Below are positions 8,212-17,176 of a DNA stretch of 64,000 nt, piece after piece. This DNA is from Pseudomonas sp. A34-9 (GTDB lineage: Bacteria; Pseudomonadota; Gammaproteobacteria; Pseudomonadales; Pseudomonadaceae): assembly GCF_029543085.1 (NCBI RefSeq), contig NZ_CP119967.1, forward strand, positions 763,501 through 827,500, written 5' to 3'. The notes beneath the pieces were generated by a model, which ran no database searches, was not told the DNA's origin, and worked only from the letters and a program-made list of their open reading frames with translations. The stretch's first letter is position 1. Every line of letters begins with the position of its first letter. The translations under genes were made by a program, and so were the position numbers.

Positions 8212-10955
8212 GGGGCGATCGGCAATTCGATGCAGAACCGTGCGCCCTCCACCGAGTTGCGCACGCTCAATTGGCCGCCCATGTTGTCGATGATGCCGTA
8301 GCTCACCGACAACCCCAACCCCGTGCCGACACCGATCGGTTTGGTGGTGAAAAACGGCTCGAAAATCCGCTCCAGCAAGCGTGGATCGATACCGCCGCCG
8401 TTGTCCTCGACCCACAACCGCACGCACTGTTCATCACGTTCGGCATAGATCGAAATCCATGGTCTGAAGGATGAATCCTTCTCGCGTTTGCTCAGCAACG
8501 CGTCGCGGGCATTGACCATCAGGTTGATCAACACCTGCTCAAGCTGATCGACGTAGCCGCGCACTTGCACCTCGAACCCGGTCTCGCTGATGCGCAAGTC
8601 CACGCCTTTGCCGCGCATGCCTTCGGCCAGCAGCGACAGCGTGCCTTCGATGGCGGACGCCGGGTTGAACAGTTGCTGCTCGATCTCCGAACGCCGGCCG
8701 AATACGCGCATGTGATCGACCACTTTCGCTGCACGTTGCACCTGCGCATCGATGCGGTTGAGCTTGTCGGTCAGGTAATCGACCTGCACATCGCCGTTGC
8801 CCAGGCGCTTGAGCACGTTGACGATGGCCATGCGCATCACGTTCAACGGCTGATTGATTTCATGGGCGAGGCCGGTGGCCATTTCGCCAAGGGTGGCCAT
8901 TTTCGCGCTTTGTGTGAGTTGCTGCTGGGAGCGGCGCACCTCGGTGTTGTCGCGGCCCACCGCTTGTACTTCGATCAACTGGCCGTGCTCATCGAACACC
9001 CCACGATCGGACCACACCCACCAGGCGTGTTCGCGGCCTGGCAGTTGCAGGCTGATTTCTGCGGTGCTCACCGGGTGCTCCGCGGTCAGTGAGCCGAGGC
9101 GCTGGACGAACGCGGCACGTTGTTCCTCGGACATCCAGCTGCCCAGATCGACCCCCGGCAGTTGCTCCGGCGTGCATTCCAGATAGGTCGCCAGCGGCCG
9201 GTTGCCGAAGGTCAGAATCAGGTCCGGGCGATAGCGACAGATCATCGCCGGCGAGTCCTCCACCAGAATCCGGTAGCGCTCTTCACTCTTTTTCACCTGT
9301 TCGGCCGCGAGGGTCGCTTCGGTGACGTCCAGCCACAAACCGACCGTTTCCACCGGCAGGCCGAGGTCATTGCGCAGCAGCCTGGCTTCATCGAGTAGCC
9401 AGTGATAATCGCCGCGACGGTCGCGCAGCCGATAACGCGTGCGTACCGAACCCTCGCGCAGCAACTGGCGGCTGCGGGCGAAATACAGATCACGATCCTC
9501 GGGATGGATCATCTCGACCAGTGCGCCGTCGCCACAGTCCTCAAGGCTCCAGCCCAGCAAGGGTTGCAGGCTGGCACTGAAGAATGCCGGGATCAGCGCA
9601 CCTTCGTGGTACTGCTGGACGTAAATCACTGCGGGCGAACTGGCGATCAGGTTGTCGAGCCGCGCATGTGCGGCGGCGGCCCGTTGTTGCTGGTTCTGGA
9701 TGTCGCTGATATCGAGCATGAAACCGACCAGCCGCCGCTGCTCGCCGCTGCCAATCACTTGGCCCTGCACGCGGTACCACGTCGGCGCTTGCGCGGGATC
9801 GCCGCCGTGCAGGCGCACCGAGAACGTCAGGGCTTCACCGTGTTGTTGCAAAGCCTGCAGACGGCTGCGCAGCTCTTCGCGGTCGGCGGGATGGATTTGC
9901 CTCAGCCAGTCTTCCAGCAGTAATCCGCCAGGGTTCACGTTCAGGGCTGCGGCCAGCGCGGGCGCCAGGTGAATGTTGTGGTCGCCTGCAAGGATCTCCC
10001 ACCAGCCGGTGCCCAGCAGGGTTTGCAGCGCTTCGCTACGTTCCAGTTGCAGGTGATGTTGCTGTTCACGCAGACGCCCCAGCAAAGGCCCGGCCAGTGC
10101 GCCGATCAGCGCGAGCCAGTCGCGTTCGGTCAGGTACGGCGCCGCGCTGTCCACGGGATAAAAACCGCAGAGCAGCCAGGCCACCACACCGCGTTCATCG
10201 CTATACGGCACCGCGAAACCTTCGGCATTGCCGAACAGGACCTGCACCCGCGAGTGTTCATCAAGGCCATGGTGTGCGCCGACACGCTGTGGCGCGGCAC
10301 CGTTCAGGCTGTCCAGCGGCGTGCCCAGGCGCTGGCCGTCATGCCACAGGGTCGGTGCATCGTGGGCGCGATACTGCTGATAAATCTGCCAGCCCTGTTC
10401 CTCATCATCCAGCAGGGCCAGCGCCAGACAAGGGATGTGCCAGCGCTGGGCAATCACCTGCAATTGTTCGCTGACGATCACCGGCAAACGCAGCTGGCTG
10501 CACGCGCGCAACTGTTCGCTGATCTGCCCGGCAATCAATTGGCAGGCATCACGCTGACGCGATTGTTGGCGTTCGAACAGCAAGTCAGCGATGTCGATCA
10601 GCTGCATCAGCCAGCCTTCGCCCTGCGGCTGCACCCAGCCGCGCAGGTGCACGGTTTGCTCGCCCAGCCCGAAGAAGTCGAGATCCAACAAGAGCCCCTG
10701 CCACTCCCGCGGCCGACCTTCGACGGTCAACAGGCTGTGGGGCAGCAGATAAGTGCTGAGTGGCAAGGGTTGATCTTGAGGTTTGAACTGCGCCAGCAGA
10801 TGCCGCAACGGTCCGGCGATTTGCAGCACGCCACCGTCATCGTTCAGGTACAGGTGCAAGCCTGTCGCGGGGGAGCCGAGTGGGTCGGGCAACTCGTGGG
10901 CGGCGGGCGGTGTGCGTTTGAGCAAGCGCCCGAACAGTTTGTCCCCCGACGTCAA
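8208..10955 (-). CDS. pprA: PprA-type sensor histidine kinase
   Basis: About 915 residues. The C-terminal half is a classical kinase: H-box [17 protein letters not shown] (His near residue 698), N-box [13 protein letters not shown], and G-boxes [20 protein letters not shown] and [13 protein letters not shown]. Upstream are several PAS-type sensor segments (two with [10 protein letters not shown] / [10 protein letters not shown] signatures) and no obvious transmembrane helix, so it is probably cytoplasmic. The open frame extends to 11450, but that part is the shadow of the tadE/F gene. I propose the TTG at 10955, which overlaps the tadE/F stop; no ATG occurs for about 100 codons. Size and place match PprA, the partner of PprB. 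Start is uncertain. Confidence 0.82.
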   Translation of the reverse strand: MTSGDKLFGRLLKRTPPAAHELPDPLGSPATGLHLYLNDDGGVLQIAGPLRHLLAQFKPQDQPLPLSTYLLPHSLLTVEGRPREWQGLLLDLDFFGLGEQTVHLRGWVQPQGEGWLMQLIDIADLLFERQQSRQRDACQLIAGQISEQLRACSQLRLPVIVSEQLQVIAQRWHIPCLALALLDDEEQGWQIYQQYRAHDAPTLWHDGQRLGTPLDSLNGAAPQRVGAHHGLDEHSRVQVLFGNAEGFAVPYSDERGVVAWLLCGFYPVDSAAPYLTERDWLALIGALAGPLLGRLREQQHHLQLERSEALQTLLGTGWWEILAGDHNIHLAPALAAALNVNPGGLLLEDWLRQIHPADREELRSRLQALQQHGEALTFSVRLHGGDPAQAPTWYRVQGQVIGSGEQRRLVGFMLDISDIQNQQQRAAAAHARLDNLIASSPAVIYVQQYHEGALIPAFFSASLQPLLGWSLEDCGDGALVEMIHPEDRDLYFARSRQLLREGSVRTRYRLRDRRGDYHWLLDEARLLRNDLGLPVETVGLWLDVTEATLAAEQVKKSEERYRILVEDSPAMICRYRPDLILTFGNRPLATYLECTPEQLPGVDLGSWMSEEQRAAFVQRLGSLTAEHPVSTAEISLQLPGREHAWWVWSDRGVFDEHGQLIEVQAVGRDNTEVRRSQQQLTQSAKMATLGEMATGLAHEINQPLNVMRMAIVNVLKRLGNGDVQVDYLTDKLNRIDAQVQRAAKVVDHMRVFGRRSEIEQQLFNPASAIEGTLSLLAEGMRGKGVDLRISETGFEVQVRGYVDQLEQVLINLMVNARDALLSKREKDSSFRPWISIYAERDEQCVRLWVEDNGGGIDPRLLERIFEPFFTTKPIGVGTGLGLSVSYGIIDNMGGQLSVRNSVEGARFCIELPIAP

Positions 10956-11395
10956 AATTGCAGACTCGACGAGGCGGTCAGGTAAGGGGGCAGATTGGGC
11001 ACTGTGCCGATACCCGGCAGCACCAGAAACGGCATGACCTGATTGAGCTTGCTGACCGGGTAGTTCACTTGCACCGTCAGCAGGCCGGACGCGCTGTACT
11101 GGACACTGGTATCGACGCCGATCACCAGGTTGAAAATTGGCCGGATCCAGGACAATTGCTGGGTCAGCGTAGCGTTTGCGGTGTTGATCACCACCGTTGA
11201 ATAGTTGGGCGTGTTGGGGTCGACCGCGACACTGCGGCGTACCGCTTCGGACGTGGCCTGGTTGAACGATTGCATCATCACCAATGGCAGGCTGTAACTG
11301 ACCAGACCGTAAAAAACGGCGAAAAAGATGATGAACACCAAGGCGAACTCGATCGCCACCGCACCTTTTTGCGACTTCCGAAAGCCGGTTTTCAT
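10952..11395 (-). CDS. tadF: TadE/TadF-like minor pseudopilin
   Basis: 147 residues from ATG 11395; an in-frame GTG at 11419 is an alternative. It has the TadE-like signature: basic N-terminus, then QKGAVAIEFALVFIIFFAVFYGL, in which the Gly-x4-Glu pattern (G-AVAI-E) is the prepilin peptidase cleavage site and the rest the membrane helix. TadE/F proteins are processed by the same dedicated peptidase as Flp and are essential for pilus assembly. It is translated just before pprA on the same strand and its stop overlaps the proposed pprA start. Corresponds to the small gene between fppA and pprA in P. aeruginosa. Confidence 0.82.
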   Translation of the reverse strand: MKTGFRKSQKGAVAIEFALVFIIFFAVFYGLVSYSLPLVMMQSFNQATSEAVRRSVAVDPNTPNYSTVVINTANATLTQQLSWIRPIFNLVIGVDTSVQYSASGLLTVQVNYPVSKLNQVMPFLVLPGIGTVPNLPPYLTASSSLQF

Positions 11396-11452
11396 GAGTG
11401 CGTCTACCCTGACTGTCACTGCGTAGTATCAGCATAGAATCATTCCGCAAAA

Positions 11453-11941
11453 ATGGACGGTTTTTACCCGATGTACAGTTTTCTCCTCCTGATCTGGCTG
11501 GGGCTGTGCGCGGCGCAAGACGCCCGCCAACGACGCATTGCCAATGGACTGACCCTCGGTGTGGCGGCGCTGGCGCTTATCTATCTGCTGTGGACCGGCA
11601 GCACTTGGCTGGGCGCTGACGCAGGGCAGGGCGGTTGGGCCTGCCTGATCGCATTGGCGCTGACCCTGCCGGGGTTTTTCATGGGGCGGATGGGCGCCGG
11701 CGATGTGAAATTAATGACAGCTCTTGGCCTTGCGACGGACGGTCTGTTCATTCTGGGCGTGTTTATCGGCGCGGGGTTGGCCAGCGTGCTCTGGATGCTC
11801 GTGGCACCAAGAGTCTGGCTCCATATGGGTCAATGGCTTAGAGAACGTCTGCGATATCTGGCACCAGGTCTGTCAAAAAAGCTGCCATTTGCACCGTTCG
11901 TGCTGATCGGGTCGGTGCTCACACTGCTTTGGATCCATTAG
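11453..11941 (+). CDS. fppA: Flp prepilin peptidase (A24 family)
   Basis: 162 residues with four to five hydrophobic helices. The two catalytic aspartates of the A24A aspartyl peptidases are visible: AAQDARQRRIANG near residue 22-30 and the GxGD motif GAGDVKLMTALG near 80. The N-methyltransferase domain of PilD-type enzymes is absent, as in other dedicated Tad peptidases. It cleaves Flp and the TadE/F pseudopilins at the inner membrane. ATG 11453 was kept; ATG 11471 is equally possible because neither has a clear ribosome site. It is divergent from tadF with about 57 bases between them and precedes pprB. Confidence 0.88.
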   Translation: MDGFYPMYSFLLLIWLGLCAAQDARQRRIANGLTLGVAALALIYLLWTGSTWLGADAGQGGWACLIALALTLPGFFMGRMGAGDVKLMTALGLATDGLFILGVFIGAGLASVLWMLVAPRVWLHMGQWLRERLRYLAPGLSKKLPFAPFVLIGSVLTLLWIH

Positions 11942-11960
11942 TCGCCAAGCGCCACTAGTC

Positions 11961-11972
11961 CTATGTACATAG
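11961..11972. promoter_or_regulatory. Perfect 12-bp palindrome upstream of pprB
   Basis: CTATGTACATAG, perfectly self-complementary, lies about 95 bases upstream of the pprB start in the fppA-pprB gap. It is a candidate operator, but no protein can be assigned to it. Confidence 0.4.
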
Positions 11973-12067
11973 TCGGAAAGTGCGTCTACTTTCAAATGAA
12001 CTGGTTATACAGCCAAAGGCTGGCAGTACAGGAATGGTCAGCTTTGGCCTGGGACATGGAGTAGCAC

Positions 12068-12856
12068 GTGAACAAGCTTTCGTCTGCGGTAAAAGTCCTC
12101 GTGGTCGACGATCAGCCATTGATTGTGGAGGAGCTGTGCGAGTTTCTTGAAAGTAGCGGGTATCGCTGTGTGCCGTGTGAGTCCAGTCAGCAGGCGATTG
12201 AGCGTTTCAGTGAGGACGCAGAAATCGGTCTGGTGCTGAGTGATCTGCACATGCCAGACATGGATGGCATTCAGTTGATCCAGGCGTTGCAGCGGTTGGC
12301 GGGCAAGCATCGGGTGTTCGAGGCGATCATGCTCACCGGGCGTGCCGACAAGCAGGATGTGATCAAGGCGTTGCGTGCCGGGATTGCCGATTACTATCAG
12401 AAGCCGATCGATCTGGATGAGTTGCTTGAGGGTGTGCGGCGCCAGGAGGTGGCGTTGCAGGAGCGGCAGAAGAATCTGCAACTGGGGCATTTGAATCAGA
12501 AGTTGCAGTATTTGTCTGAGTCGATCGATGACCTGTACCAGGATCTGGACAAGGTGCGGCGCAGTCCTTCGGCGGTGGTTCGCGATGTGTTGGGTGGTGA
12601 GCCTGCCGAGGCTGAGGCGCAGGAGATGCCGGCGATTTTCAATCAGTTGTCGCCACGACAACTGGATGTGGCGCGGTTGGTGGGCAAGGGGCAGACCAAC
12701 TATCAGATTGCCTGTGAGTTGGGGATTACCGAGAACACGGTGAAGCTTTATGTTTCGCAGGTGTTGCGGTTGACGCATATGCATAATCGGACGCAGTTGG
12801 CTTTGGCTTTGTCGCCTAGTGCTTCTGCTTCTCGGCAGCGGGTTACGGCGCATTGA
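12068..12856 (+). CDS. pprB: PprB-type response regulator
   Basis: 262 residues from a GTG start with GGAG about six bases upstream. Receiver domain (about 8-125): acidic pair DD14-15, phospho-acceptor D59 in LVLSDLHMPDMDG, Thr in MLTGRA and Lys in YYQKPID. A coiled linker follows (about 130-175), then a LuxR/NarL helix-turn-helix (about 193-250: LSPRQLDVARLVGKGQTNYQIACELGITENTVKLYV region). PprB activates Tad, adhesin and fimbrial genes in P. aeruginosa and is phosphorylated by PprA. Here it sits in the pilus locus next to both partners. Leucine codons are unusually TTG-rich in this gene. A long repeat begins about 40 bases after the stop. Confidence 0.87.
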   Translation: MNKLSSAVKVLVVDDQPLIVEELCEFLESSGYRCVPCESSQQAIERFSEDAEIGLVLSDLHMPDMDGIQLIQALQRLAGKHRVFEAIMLTGRADKQDVIKALRAGIADYYQKPIDLDELLEGVRRQEVALQERQKNLQLGHLNQKLQYLSESIDDLYQDLDKVRRSPSAVVRDVLGGEPAEAEAQEMPAIFNQLSPRQLDVARLVGKGQTNYQIACELGITENTVKLYVSQVLRLTHMHNRTQLALALSPSASASRQRVTAH

Positions 12857-12894
12857 CTTGGCGGCCTTTGGGCCGACCATGTTGGGGGTGGTTT

Positions 12895-13225
12895 GGGGGA
12901 ATATCCGTTGCTGCGGGTGTTGCTGATTAGGGTTCCGCCCTTACGGCGGGTCACTTTTGGCAAACGCCCCAAAAGTAACCAAAAACGCTTGCTCCTGCGT
13001 GCGGCCCGCTCGCTGGGGCTCGGGGTTCCTTCGCTGCGGGATCGATCCGGGCGCAGCGCCTACGGTTTGCTTCGCTGCACCTCCTCTCGCTGTGTTTGGC
13101 TTCGCCAAACGGTCGCTGCGCTCCCACGCCCGGATCAATCCCTCCGCTCAGCCTTCCGACGTCGCCCGTGGATCAAGATCAAGAGCTGCAGCCGAGCTAA
13201 CGCTCATCCTGTTGAGTGGTGAAGA
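12895..13225 (+). repeat. Long structured repeat, copy 1 (direct repeat with 23069-23408)
   Basis: About 300 bases nearly identical to 23069-23408, same orientation. It begins ATATCCGTTGCTGCGG and ends near CATCCTGTTGAGTGGTGA. It contains several hairpins: CCGCC-CTTAC-GGCGG; ACTTTTGG-8nt-CCAAAAGT at 12953-12976; GTTTGGC-TTC-GCCAAAC; and a long-range pairing of GATCGATCCGGGCG with CGCCCGGATCAATC. No real gene is visible inside it. Confidence 0.9.
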
Positions 13226-13262
13226 GCATGCATGCGGTCGGCTTTTGTTCGGTGTTGGATTC

Positions 13263-13536
13263 ACCCCTCATCGGAACGCCGCCCGCCCAGCCCTCTCCCG
13301 AGGGAGAGGGAGCCGATTGGTGGGCCTCTCAAAATTTGCATTCAACGCGGTATCGCACGTCGGCGTAGCTCCCCCAAACAACTCGATCAGTCCCCTCTCC
13401 CTCCGGGAGAGGGCTAGGGTGAGGTTTTTTTGATCTGTTTCAGAATCTGAGTTCGACTCGGTATTTCACGTCGGCGTAGCTATCCCAAACACCTCGGTCA
13501 GTCCCCTCTCCCTCTGGGAGAGGGCTAGGGTGAGGG
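13263..13536. repeat. CCCTCTCCC-type repeat, three hairpins in a row
   Basis: Begins CCCCTCATCGGAACGCCGCC and carries three CCCTCTCCC/GGGAGAGGG hairpins, ending with GGGTGAGGG. The spacers share the words CTCGGTATTTCACGTCGGCG and CGGTATCGCACGTCGGCG. Related to 3143-3293, 31040-31266 and 34628-34819. Confidence 0.85.
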
Positions 13537-13871
13537 TTGGCTTTTGGCTGTTTAAATGTGTGGCAGATAACAGGAACCTTCCCACGCTGTTTTCAGGTTG
13601 TCCGTCGGACGTGCGCGCTCTAGTCTCTGGCTGTCGTTGCCAATTCAGCGACCGGGTGTGGAAACCTGAATTTCAAGTAGATGCGTTGCATCGCTACCGC
13701 AATCATTGTCGGCGTCTTCTTTCGTCTGCAAACTGTGTCGCGGCGGCTGTGCGCGGGCAGGCTTCGGTCTGGCCGGTTGCCTACTTATCGGTTTTCCACC
13801 CTGCGTACAGCTGCCACCTTTTGTCGTGTGGAAACGACAAAGGTTGGCTCCTCAGCCAAGTAGGAGTTTTT

Positions 13872-14234
13872 ATGGACAAACTGATCCCCGACCCACCCCA
13901 CGAACCCATCACCCCCCTCGAAGAAGCCATCCGCGCCGACAACCTCGTCAAAAACCGCGAGGCCATCAAACGCGCGCTCGATTTCTATCTCTGCCCCGAA
14001 CCTGCAAAACCCCGCCAACCCAGCACGATGTTTCTCATTCACCCGAAAATCGACACCGAAAGCCTGCTCGCCCACGCCTGCGAATCGCTGGCCTCGGCCA
14101 ACACGCTGGCGGGTAATTTTGCTGATCAGCTCGGCCGGCCGGAACGTAATACCGCGCTGGCGATTCAGCAGATCATCATGCTGGCCGAGCTGGCGGTGAA
14201 TCGGGCACTGGATCGGGTAAATCCGCAAACATAA
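13872..14234 (+). CDS. DUF6124 (DUF3077-like) family protein
   Basis: 120 residues from ATG 13872 with TAGGAG about eight bases upstream. It matches a small protein family that is common and often multi-copy in fluorescent pseudomonads: an acidic Pro-rich N-terminus (PDPPHEPITPLEEAI), the PSTMFLIHPKIDTESLLAHACESLASA core and an IQQIIMLAELAVNRALD helix. No catalytic motif or membrane segment is visible. Function unknown. It is read towards the DUF3613 gene, with a REP doublet between the two 3' ends. Confidence 0.78.
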   Translation: MDKLIPDPPHEPITPLEEAIRADNLVKNREAIKRALDFYLCPEPAKPRQPSTMFLIHPKIDTESLLAHACESLASANTLAGNFADQLGRPERNTALAIQQIIMLAELAVNRALDRVNPQT

Positions 14235-14246
14235 GCCTCACACCTC

Positions 14247-14342
14247 TGTAGGAGCTGCCGAAGGCTGCGATCTTTTGACGTTGGCTTTTGACAATCACAA
14301 GTCACTGCGAAAGATCGCAGCGTTCGGCAGCTCCTGCAGGGA
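14247..14342. repeat. REP doublet (GTAGGAGCTGCCG type)
   Basis: Inverted pair of REP units between two convergent genes: TGTAGGAGCTGCCGAAGGCT on the left and GATCGCAGCGTTCGGCAGCT on the right. It may serve as a bidirectional transcript end. Confidence 0.88.
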
Positions 14343-14359
14343 TGAGTGAAGGCGAAACA

Positions 14360-14632
14360 CTAGTTCTTGGTCTCGATCTTGCCACCCGCATCCGGATCAT
14401 AAAAATCCGGAATCTCATATTTGTACTTCTTCAACCAGCGCTGCATCGCCAGATCCCGTTCGGTCGCGGTCGCCGTTTGTGGCTTGGGCGAGGCGGCTTT
14501 GTTGCGGCTTTGCAGGACCAGCCAGCCTTCGGTCTCTTGTTGCTGCGCCGAGGCGGGGCCGGCGTCGATGGCGGCGGCGCTGAGGGGCAGGCTGAGCAGG
14601 GTCAGGTAGCACAGGCCTTTGAAGGGATGCAT
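14360..14632 (-). CDS. DUF3613 protein of the Tad operon
   Basis: 90 residues from ATG 14632, chosen for an AAGGAGACAGCC ribosome site; the longer frame to 14683 overlaps tadD. The first 23 residues are a signal peptide (PFKGLCYLTLLSLPLSAAA), so the mature protein is periplasmic. The core has the DUF3613 motif EGWLVLQSRNKAASP, then ERDLAMQRWLKKYKYEIPDFY. It is the last gene of the rcpC-tadD operon, 10 bases after tadD, in the position of PA4298 of P. aeruginosa. Its role in the pilus is unknown. Confidence 0.8.
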   Translation of the reverse strand: MHPFKGLCYLTLLSLPLSAAAIDAGPASAQQQETEGWLVLQSRNKAASPKPQTATATERDLAMQRWLKKYKYEIPDFYDPDAGGKIETKN

Positions 14633-14642
14633 GGCTGTCTCC

Positions 14643-15365
14643 TTATTTGAGCGATGACGGCAACGGGTCAGCCACGGCGGCAACTTGATTGCTGGTGGCA
14701 GGTTTGGCCTGGACCGGGGCTTTGAGTTTTTCTGCGCGTTGCTGGGCCTCGGTGAATTGTTCCGGGGTCAGTTTGGCGCGGCTGACGATTTCCGCGGCTT
14801 GTGGCCAGTCGTTCTGGTACAGCAGCAGGGTGACCATGTTCAGTGTCGCCAGTTGGTTGTTCTGTTTCAGTTCGATGGCGGTGAGGAACTCGAAGCGGGC
14901 GTCGTTGAGGCGCAGTTGATTGAGGTAGACCACGCCCAGGTCGTTACGGATTTTTTCGTCGGTGGGGGCCAGGCGCGCGGCGCGTTGCAGGTGGGCCTGG
15001 GCCTGGCCGTTGTCGCCACGAGCGGCGTAGAGCTGGCCGAGACCGTGTTCGGCTTCGGCGGTCAGGCAGCCTCCGAGCAGGCTGCGATACAACGGTTCGG
15101 CTTCGCTGCGGCCGAGCAGGCGGTAGACCTTGGCTTTGCGCAGGCGTACTTCGCTGATGGTGTCCGGCAGGCTTTGCAGGTTGGCCAGGCTGGCGTGCAG
15201 TTTGCCGTCGTTGGCCAGGTCATCCGCAAGGTTAAGGGCCAGTTCCTGCTCCTGAGTCATTTTGCTGCAACTGGTCGGTGACAGCAGCGCCGTCCACGGT
15301 GCCTGGCCGTCGGTGGCGCAACCGCCGAGCATCAACAGACTTGCCATGACTATCAGTACTTTCAT
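14643..15365 (-). CDS. tadD: TadD lipoprotein with TPR repeats
   Basis: 240 residues from ATG 15365 (GGAG eight bases upstream). The signal ends in the lipobox LGGC. The mature part is a run of tetratricopeptide-like helices, for example LRKAKVYRLLGRSEAEPLYR, LGQLYAARGDNGQAQAHLQR and IRNDLGVVYLNQLRLNDARFEF. TadD is the pilotin-like lipoprotein of Tad systems and helps assemble or stabilise the secretin. It follows tadC by 22 bases. Confidence 0.87.
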   Translation of the reverse strand: MKVLIVMASLLMLGGCATDGQAPWTALLSPTSCSKMTQEQELALNLADDLANDGKLHASLANLQSLPDTISEVRLRKAKVYRLLGRSEAEPLYRSLLGGCLTAEAEHGLGQLYAARGDNGQAQAHLQRAARLAPTDEKIRNDLGVVYLNQLRLNDARFEFLTAIELKQNNQLATLNMVTLLLYQNDWPQAAEIVSRAKLTPEQFTEAQQRAEKLKAPVQAKPATSNQVAAVADPLPSSLK

Positions 15366-15387
15366 CAAACGCTCTCCATGAGCAAGG

Positions 15388-16272
15388 TCAGTTTGCAAAC
15401 GCCCGGGCAATGGCGGTGAAGCCCGGGCCGGCGAGGACGATCAGCAGTGCCGGAAACAAAAACAGCATCATCACGACAGACATCTTTGCCGACATTTTCG
15501 AGATGTATTCCTGCAAGCGGGTCAGGCGCCGGTCATCAAGCAATTGCTTGAGCGCCAGCAGCGACTTCATTGCGCCACCGCCCTGTTGAATCAGTTGCTG
15601 CAGGATCACGCAGGTGTCAGTGAATTCGTCGACGGCGAGCATTACCGCGGCTTTATTCAACTCCTGGCCGAGTTCCAGGCCGCTGTCGACACGGGTCAGG
15701 ATCAGGCGCAGTTCAGTGGTCAGTTCCGGCAGCAGTTTTTGCGCTTCAATGCTGAGTACACGCAGGGCTTGTTCGACGGCCATGCCGGATTCGAAAAGGA
15801 TGCGCAGCAGTGGAATGAACGTCGAAATTTCCACGGCAATGACTTTCTGCCGACGTGCCGCCGCGTAGGCCAGCAAGCGTTTGGGCAGCAGATAGCCGCC
15901 GCCGGTGGCGAGCATCGGCACCAGCCAGCGGTTGTCAGCCTGGGGAAAAAACACCTCTTGCAGAAATATCGCCAAACCCAACGTCAGCAGTGGCGTGCCG
16001 ATCTGGCAGGCGGCGTACAGCGCCCGTTCGTTGGCGCGGCGCCAGCCGATGCGGTTGAGCAGGGTCTGGGTTTCGCTGTCGATGCTCACCGAGCGTTGCC
16101 CGAACTTGCTGCTGCCCAGTACGCGCAACCAGCTGCCGAAGCGGTTCTCGCGGATCAATTGTCCTTGCAGGCGCTGGTTGACCTGCCGCACTCGACGGCG
16201 CTCCACCAGCAGGTGATTGATCACCAGCATCAAGGCGCCAAGCAGCAACATCAGAGCCGCGAGCCAGACCAT
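15388..16272 (-). CDS. tadC: TadC inner-membrane platform protein
   Basis: 294 residues. N-terminal membrane helix (LAALMLLLGALMLVINHLL), a second pair of helices around 88-130, then a T2SSF domain from about 145 (VEISTFIPLLRILFESGMAVEQALRVLS, followed by DSGLELGQEL), and a C-terminal helix ending in LFPALLIVLAGPGF. With TadB it forms the inner-membrane core that couples to the TadA ATPase. One base separates it from tadB, and tadB and tadC have equal length. Confidence 0.88.
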   Translation of the reverse strand: MVWLAALMLLLGALMLVINHLLVERRRVRQVNQRLQGQLIRENRFGSWLRVLGSSKFGQRSVSIDSETQTLLNRIGWRRANERALYAACQIGTPLLTLGLAIFLQEVFFPQADNRWLVPMLATGGGYLLPKRLLAYAAARRQKVIAVEISTFIPLLRILFESGMAVEQALRVLSIEAQKLLPELTTELRLILTRVDSGLELGQELNKAAVMLAVDEFTDTCVILQQLIQQGGGAMKSLLALKQLLDDRRLTRLQEYISKMSAKMSVVMMLFLFPALLIVLAGPGFTAIARAFAN

Positions 16273-16273
16273 C

Positions 16274-17158
16274 TCAAACGCTCCGCAACATGCGCCACAG
16301 CGCCAGGCTTCCGAACACTTGCAACACGGCGGCGCTGATCAGCATGTGCTGCCCGCTCGCGTCGTTCCACATCCCGAGCATGTAGCCTGGGTTGGTCAGC
16401 ATGAAGTAACTCACCAGCAGCAACGGCAACGAGCCGAGCACCCACGCGGTCATGCGTGTTTCGCCGGTCAGGGCGCGCAGTTGCCGGGCGCCCTGATCGC
16501 GTTCGCGGATCAGTTTGATCAGGTTCTCCAGCAGCTCGCTGGCGTTGCCGCCGTAGCGATGATTGACCTTCAGGCCGAGAGCAAACATGCGCAGTTCGTC
16601 CTGTTCATAGAGTTCGGCAAAGTCGCTGACGGCATCCGGCAAGTTCACGCCCAATTGCACGTTGCGCTGGACCCGGCCCATGGCTTTTTTCAGCGGATCT
16701 TCGCTCGCTTCAATGCCGCCCATGACCGCGTCACTCAGGGTGCGCCCGGACTTCAGGCTACGCACGGTGTGATCAAGCAACTGCGGCAGTTGCTCGATCA
16801 TGCGCTTGATCCGGCGCTGGTAAAGGAAGGCGATGTACAGCCGCAACGTCAGTGGCGGCATGACGATCATCAGCAGCAAGCCGACCCAGTCGGCGAGAAA
16901 ATAACCCAGCGCCATCGCCAGCGCCCACAGGCTCAGCCACAGGCCGAAACGCTCGCTCGGGCGGCCCAGCCCGGCCCGCAGGAACATGCGTTCCAGACCG
17001 ACCCACACAGGTTTTTCCGGCGCCAGTTGCGGTTGCCCGGCGGCGAGTCGGTTGAGCACTTTTTCCGTGGCAGTCTTGCGCAGCCCCTGCAAGAACAGAC
17101 GAATCGACAGCCCCAGCAGCATCAGGCAGATAACGATGAGAATGATCGGTCCCAGCAT
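16274..17158 (-). CDS. tadB: TadB inner-membrane platform protein
   Basis: 294 residues, GspF-like. Hydrophobic segments are at the N-terminus (ILIVICLMLLGLSIRLFL), around 95-125 and at the C-terminus; the T2SSF domain begins near 133 (IEQLPQLLDHTVRSLKSGRTLSDAVMGG). The partner of TadC. It lies 18 bases after tadA. Confidence 0.88.
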   Translation of the reverse strand: MLGPIILIVICLMLLGLSIRLFLQGLRKTATEKVLNRLAAGQPQLAPEKPVWVGLERMFLRAGLGRPSERFGLWLSLWALAMALGYFLADWVGLLLMIVMPPLTLRLYIAFLYQRRIKRMIEQLPQLLDHTVRSLKSGRTLSDAVMGGIEASEDPLKKAMGRVQRNVQLGVNLPDAVSDFAELYEQDELRMFALGLKVNHRYGGNASELLENLIKLIRERDQGARQLRALTGETRMTAWVLGSLPLLLVSYFMLTNPGYMLGMWNDASGQHMLISAAVLQVFGSLALWRMLRSV

Positions 17159-17176
17159 GCTCGGTGCTCCTTGCCG

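Larger units (their letters stand above)
12857..13871. other. Gene-free stretch between pprB and the DUF6124 gene
   Basis: About 1 kb filled mainly by the two repeat blocks listed separately. The remaining 13537-13871 is a leader of about 335 bases before the DUF6124 gene; it is open in several frames but shows no family similarity, and I see no clear promoter or structured RNA in it. The direct words GTGTGGAAAC occur at about 13657 and 13828. Confidence 0.6.

Noticed and set aside
10956..11450. N-terminal extension of the pprA frame
   Set aside because: It is the out-of-frame reading of tadF, without similarity to sensor proteins.
12957..13433. Open frames inside the long repeat and the following repeat
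   Set aside because: The same frames recur in the other repeat copy at 23063-23500 and are translated hairpins; no ribosome site and no family.
13530..13871. Extended N-terminus of the DUF6124 gene
   Set aside because: The family begins at the MDKLIPD start with TAGGAG in front; the extension has no conservation pattern.
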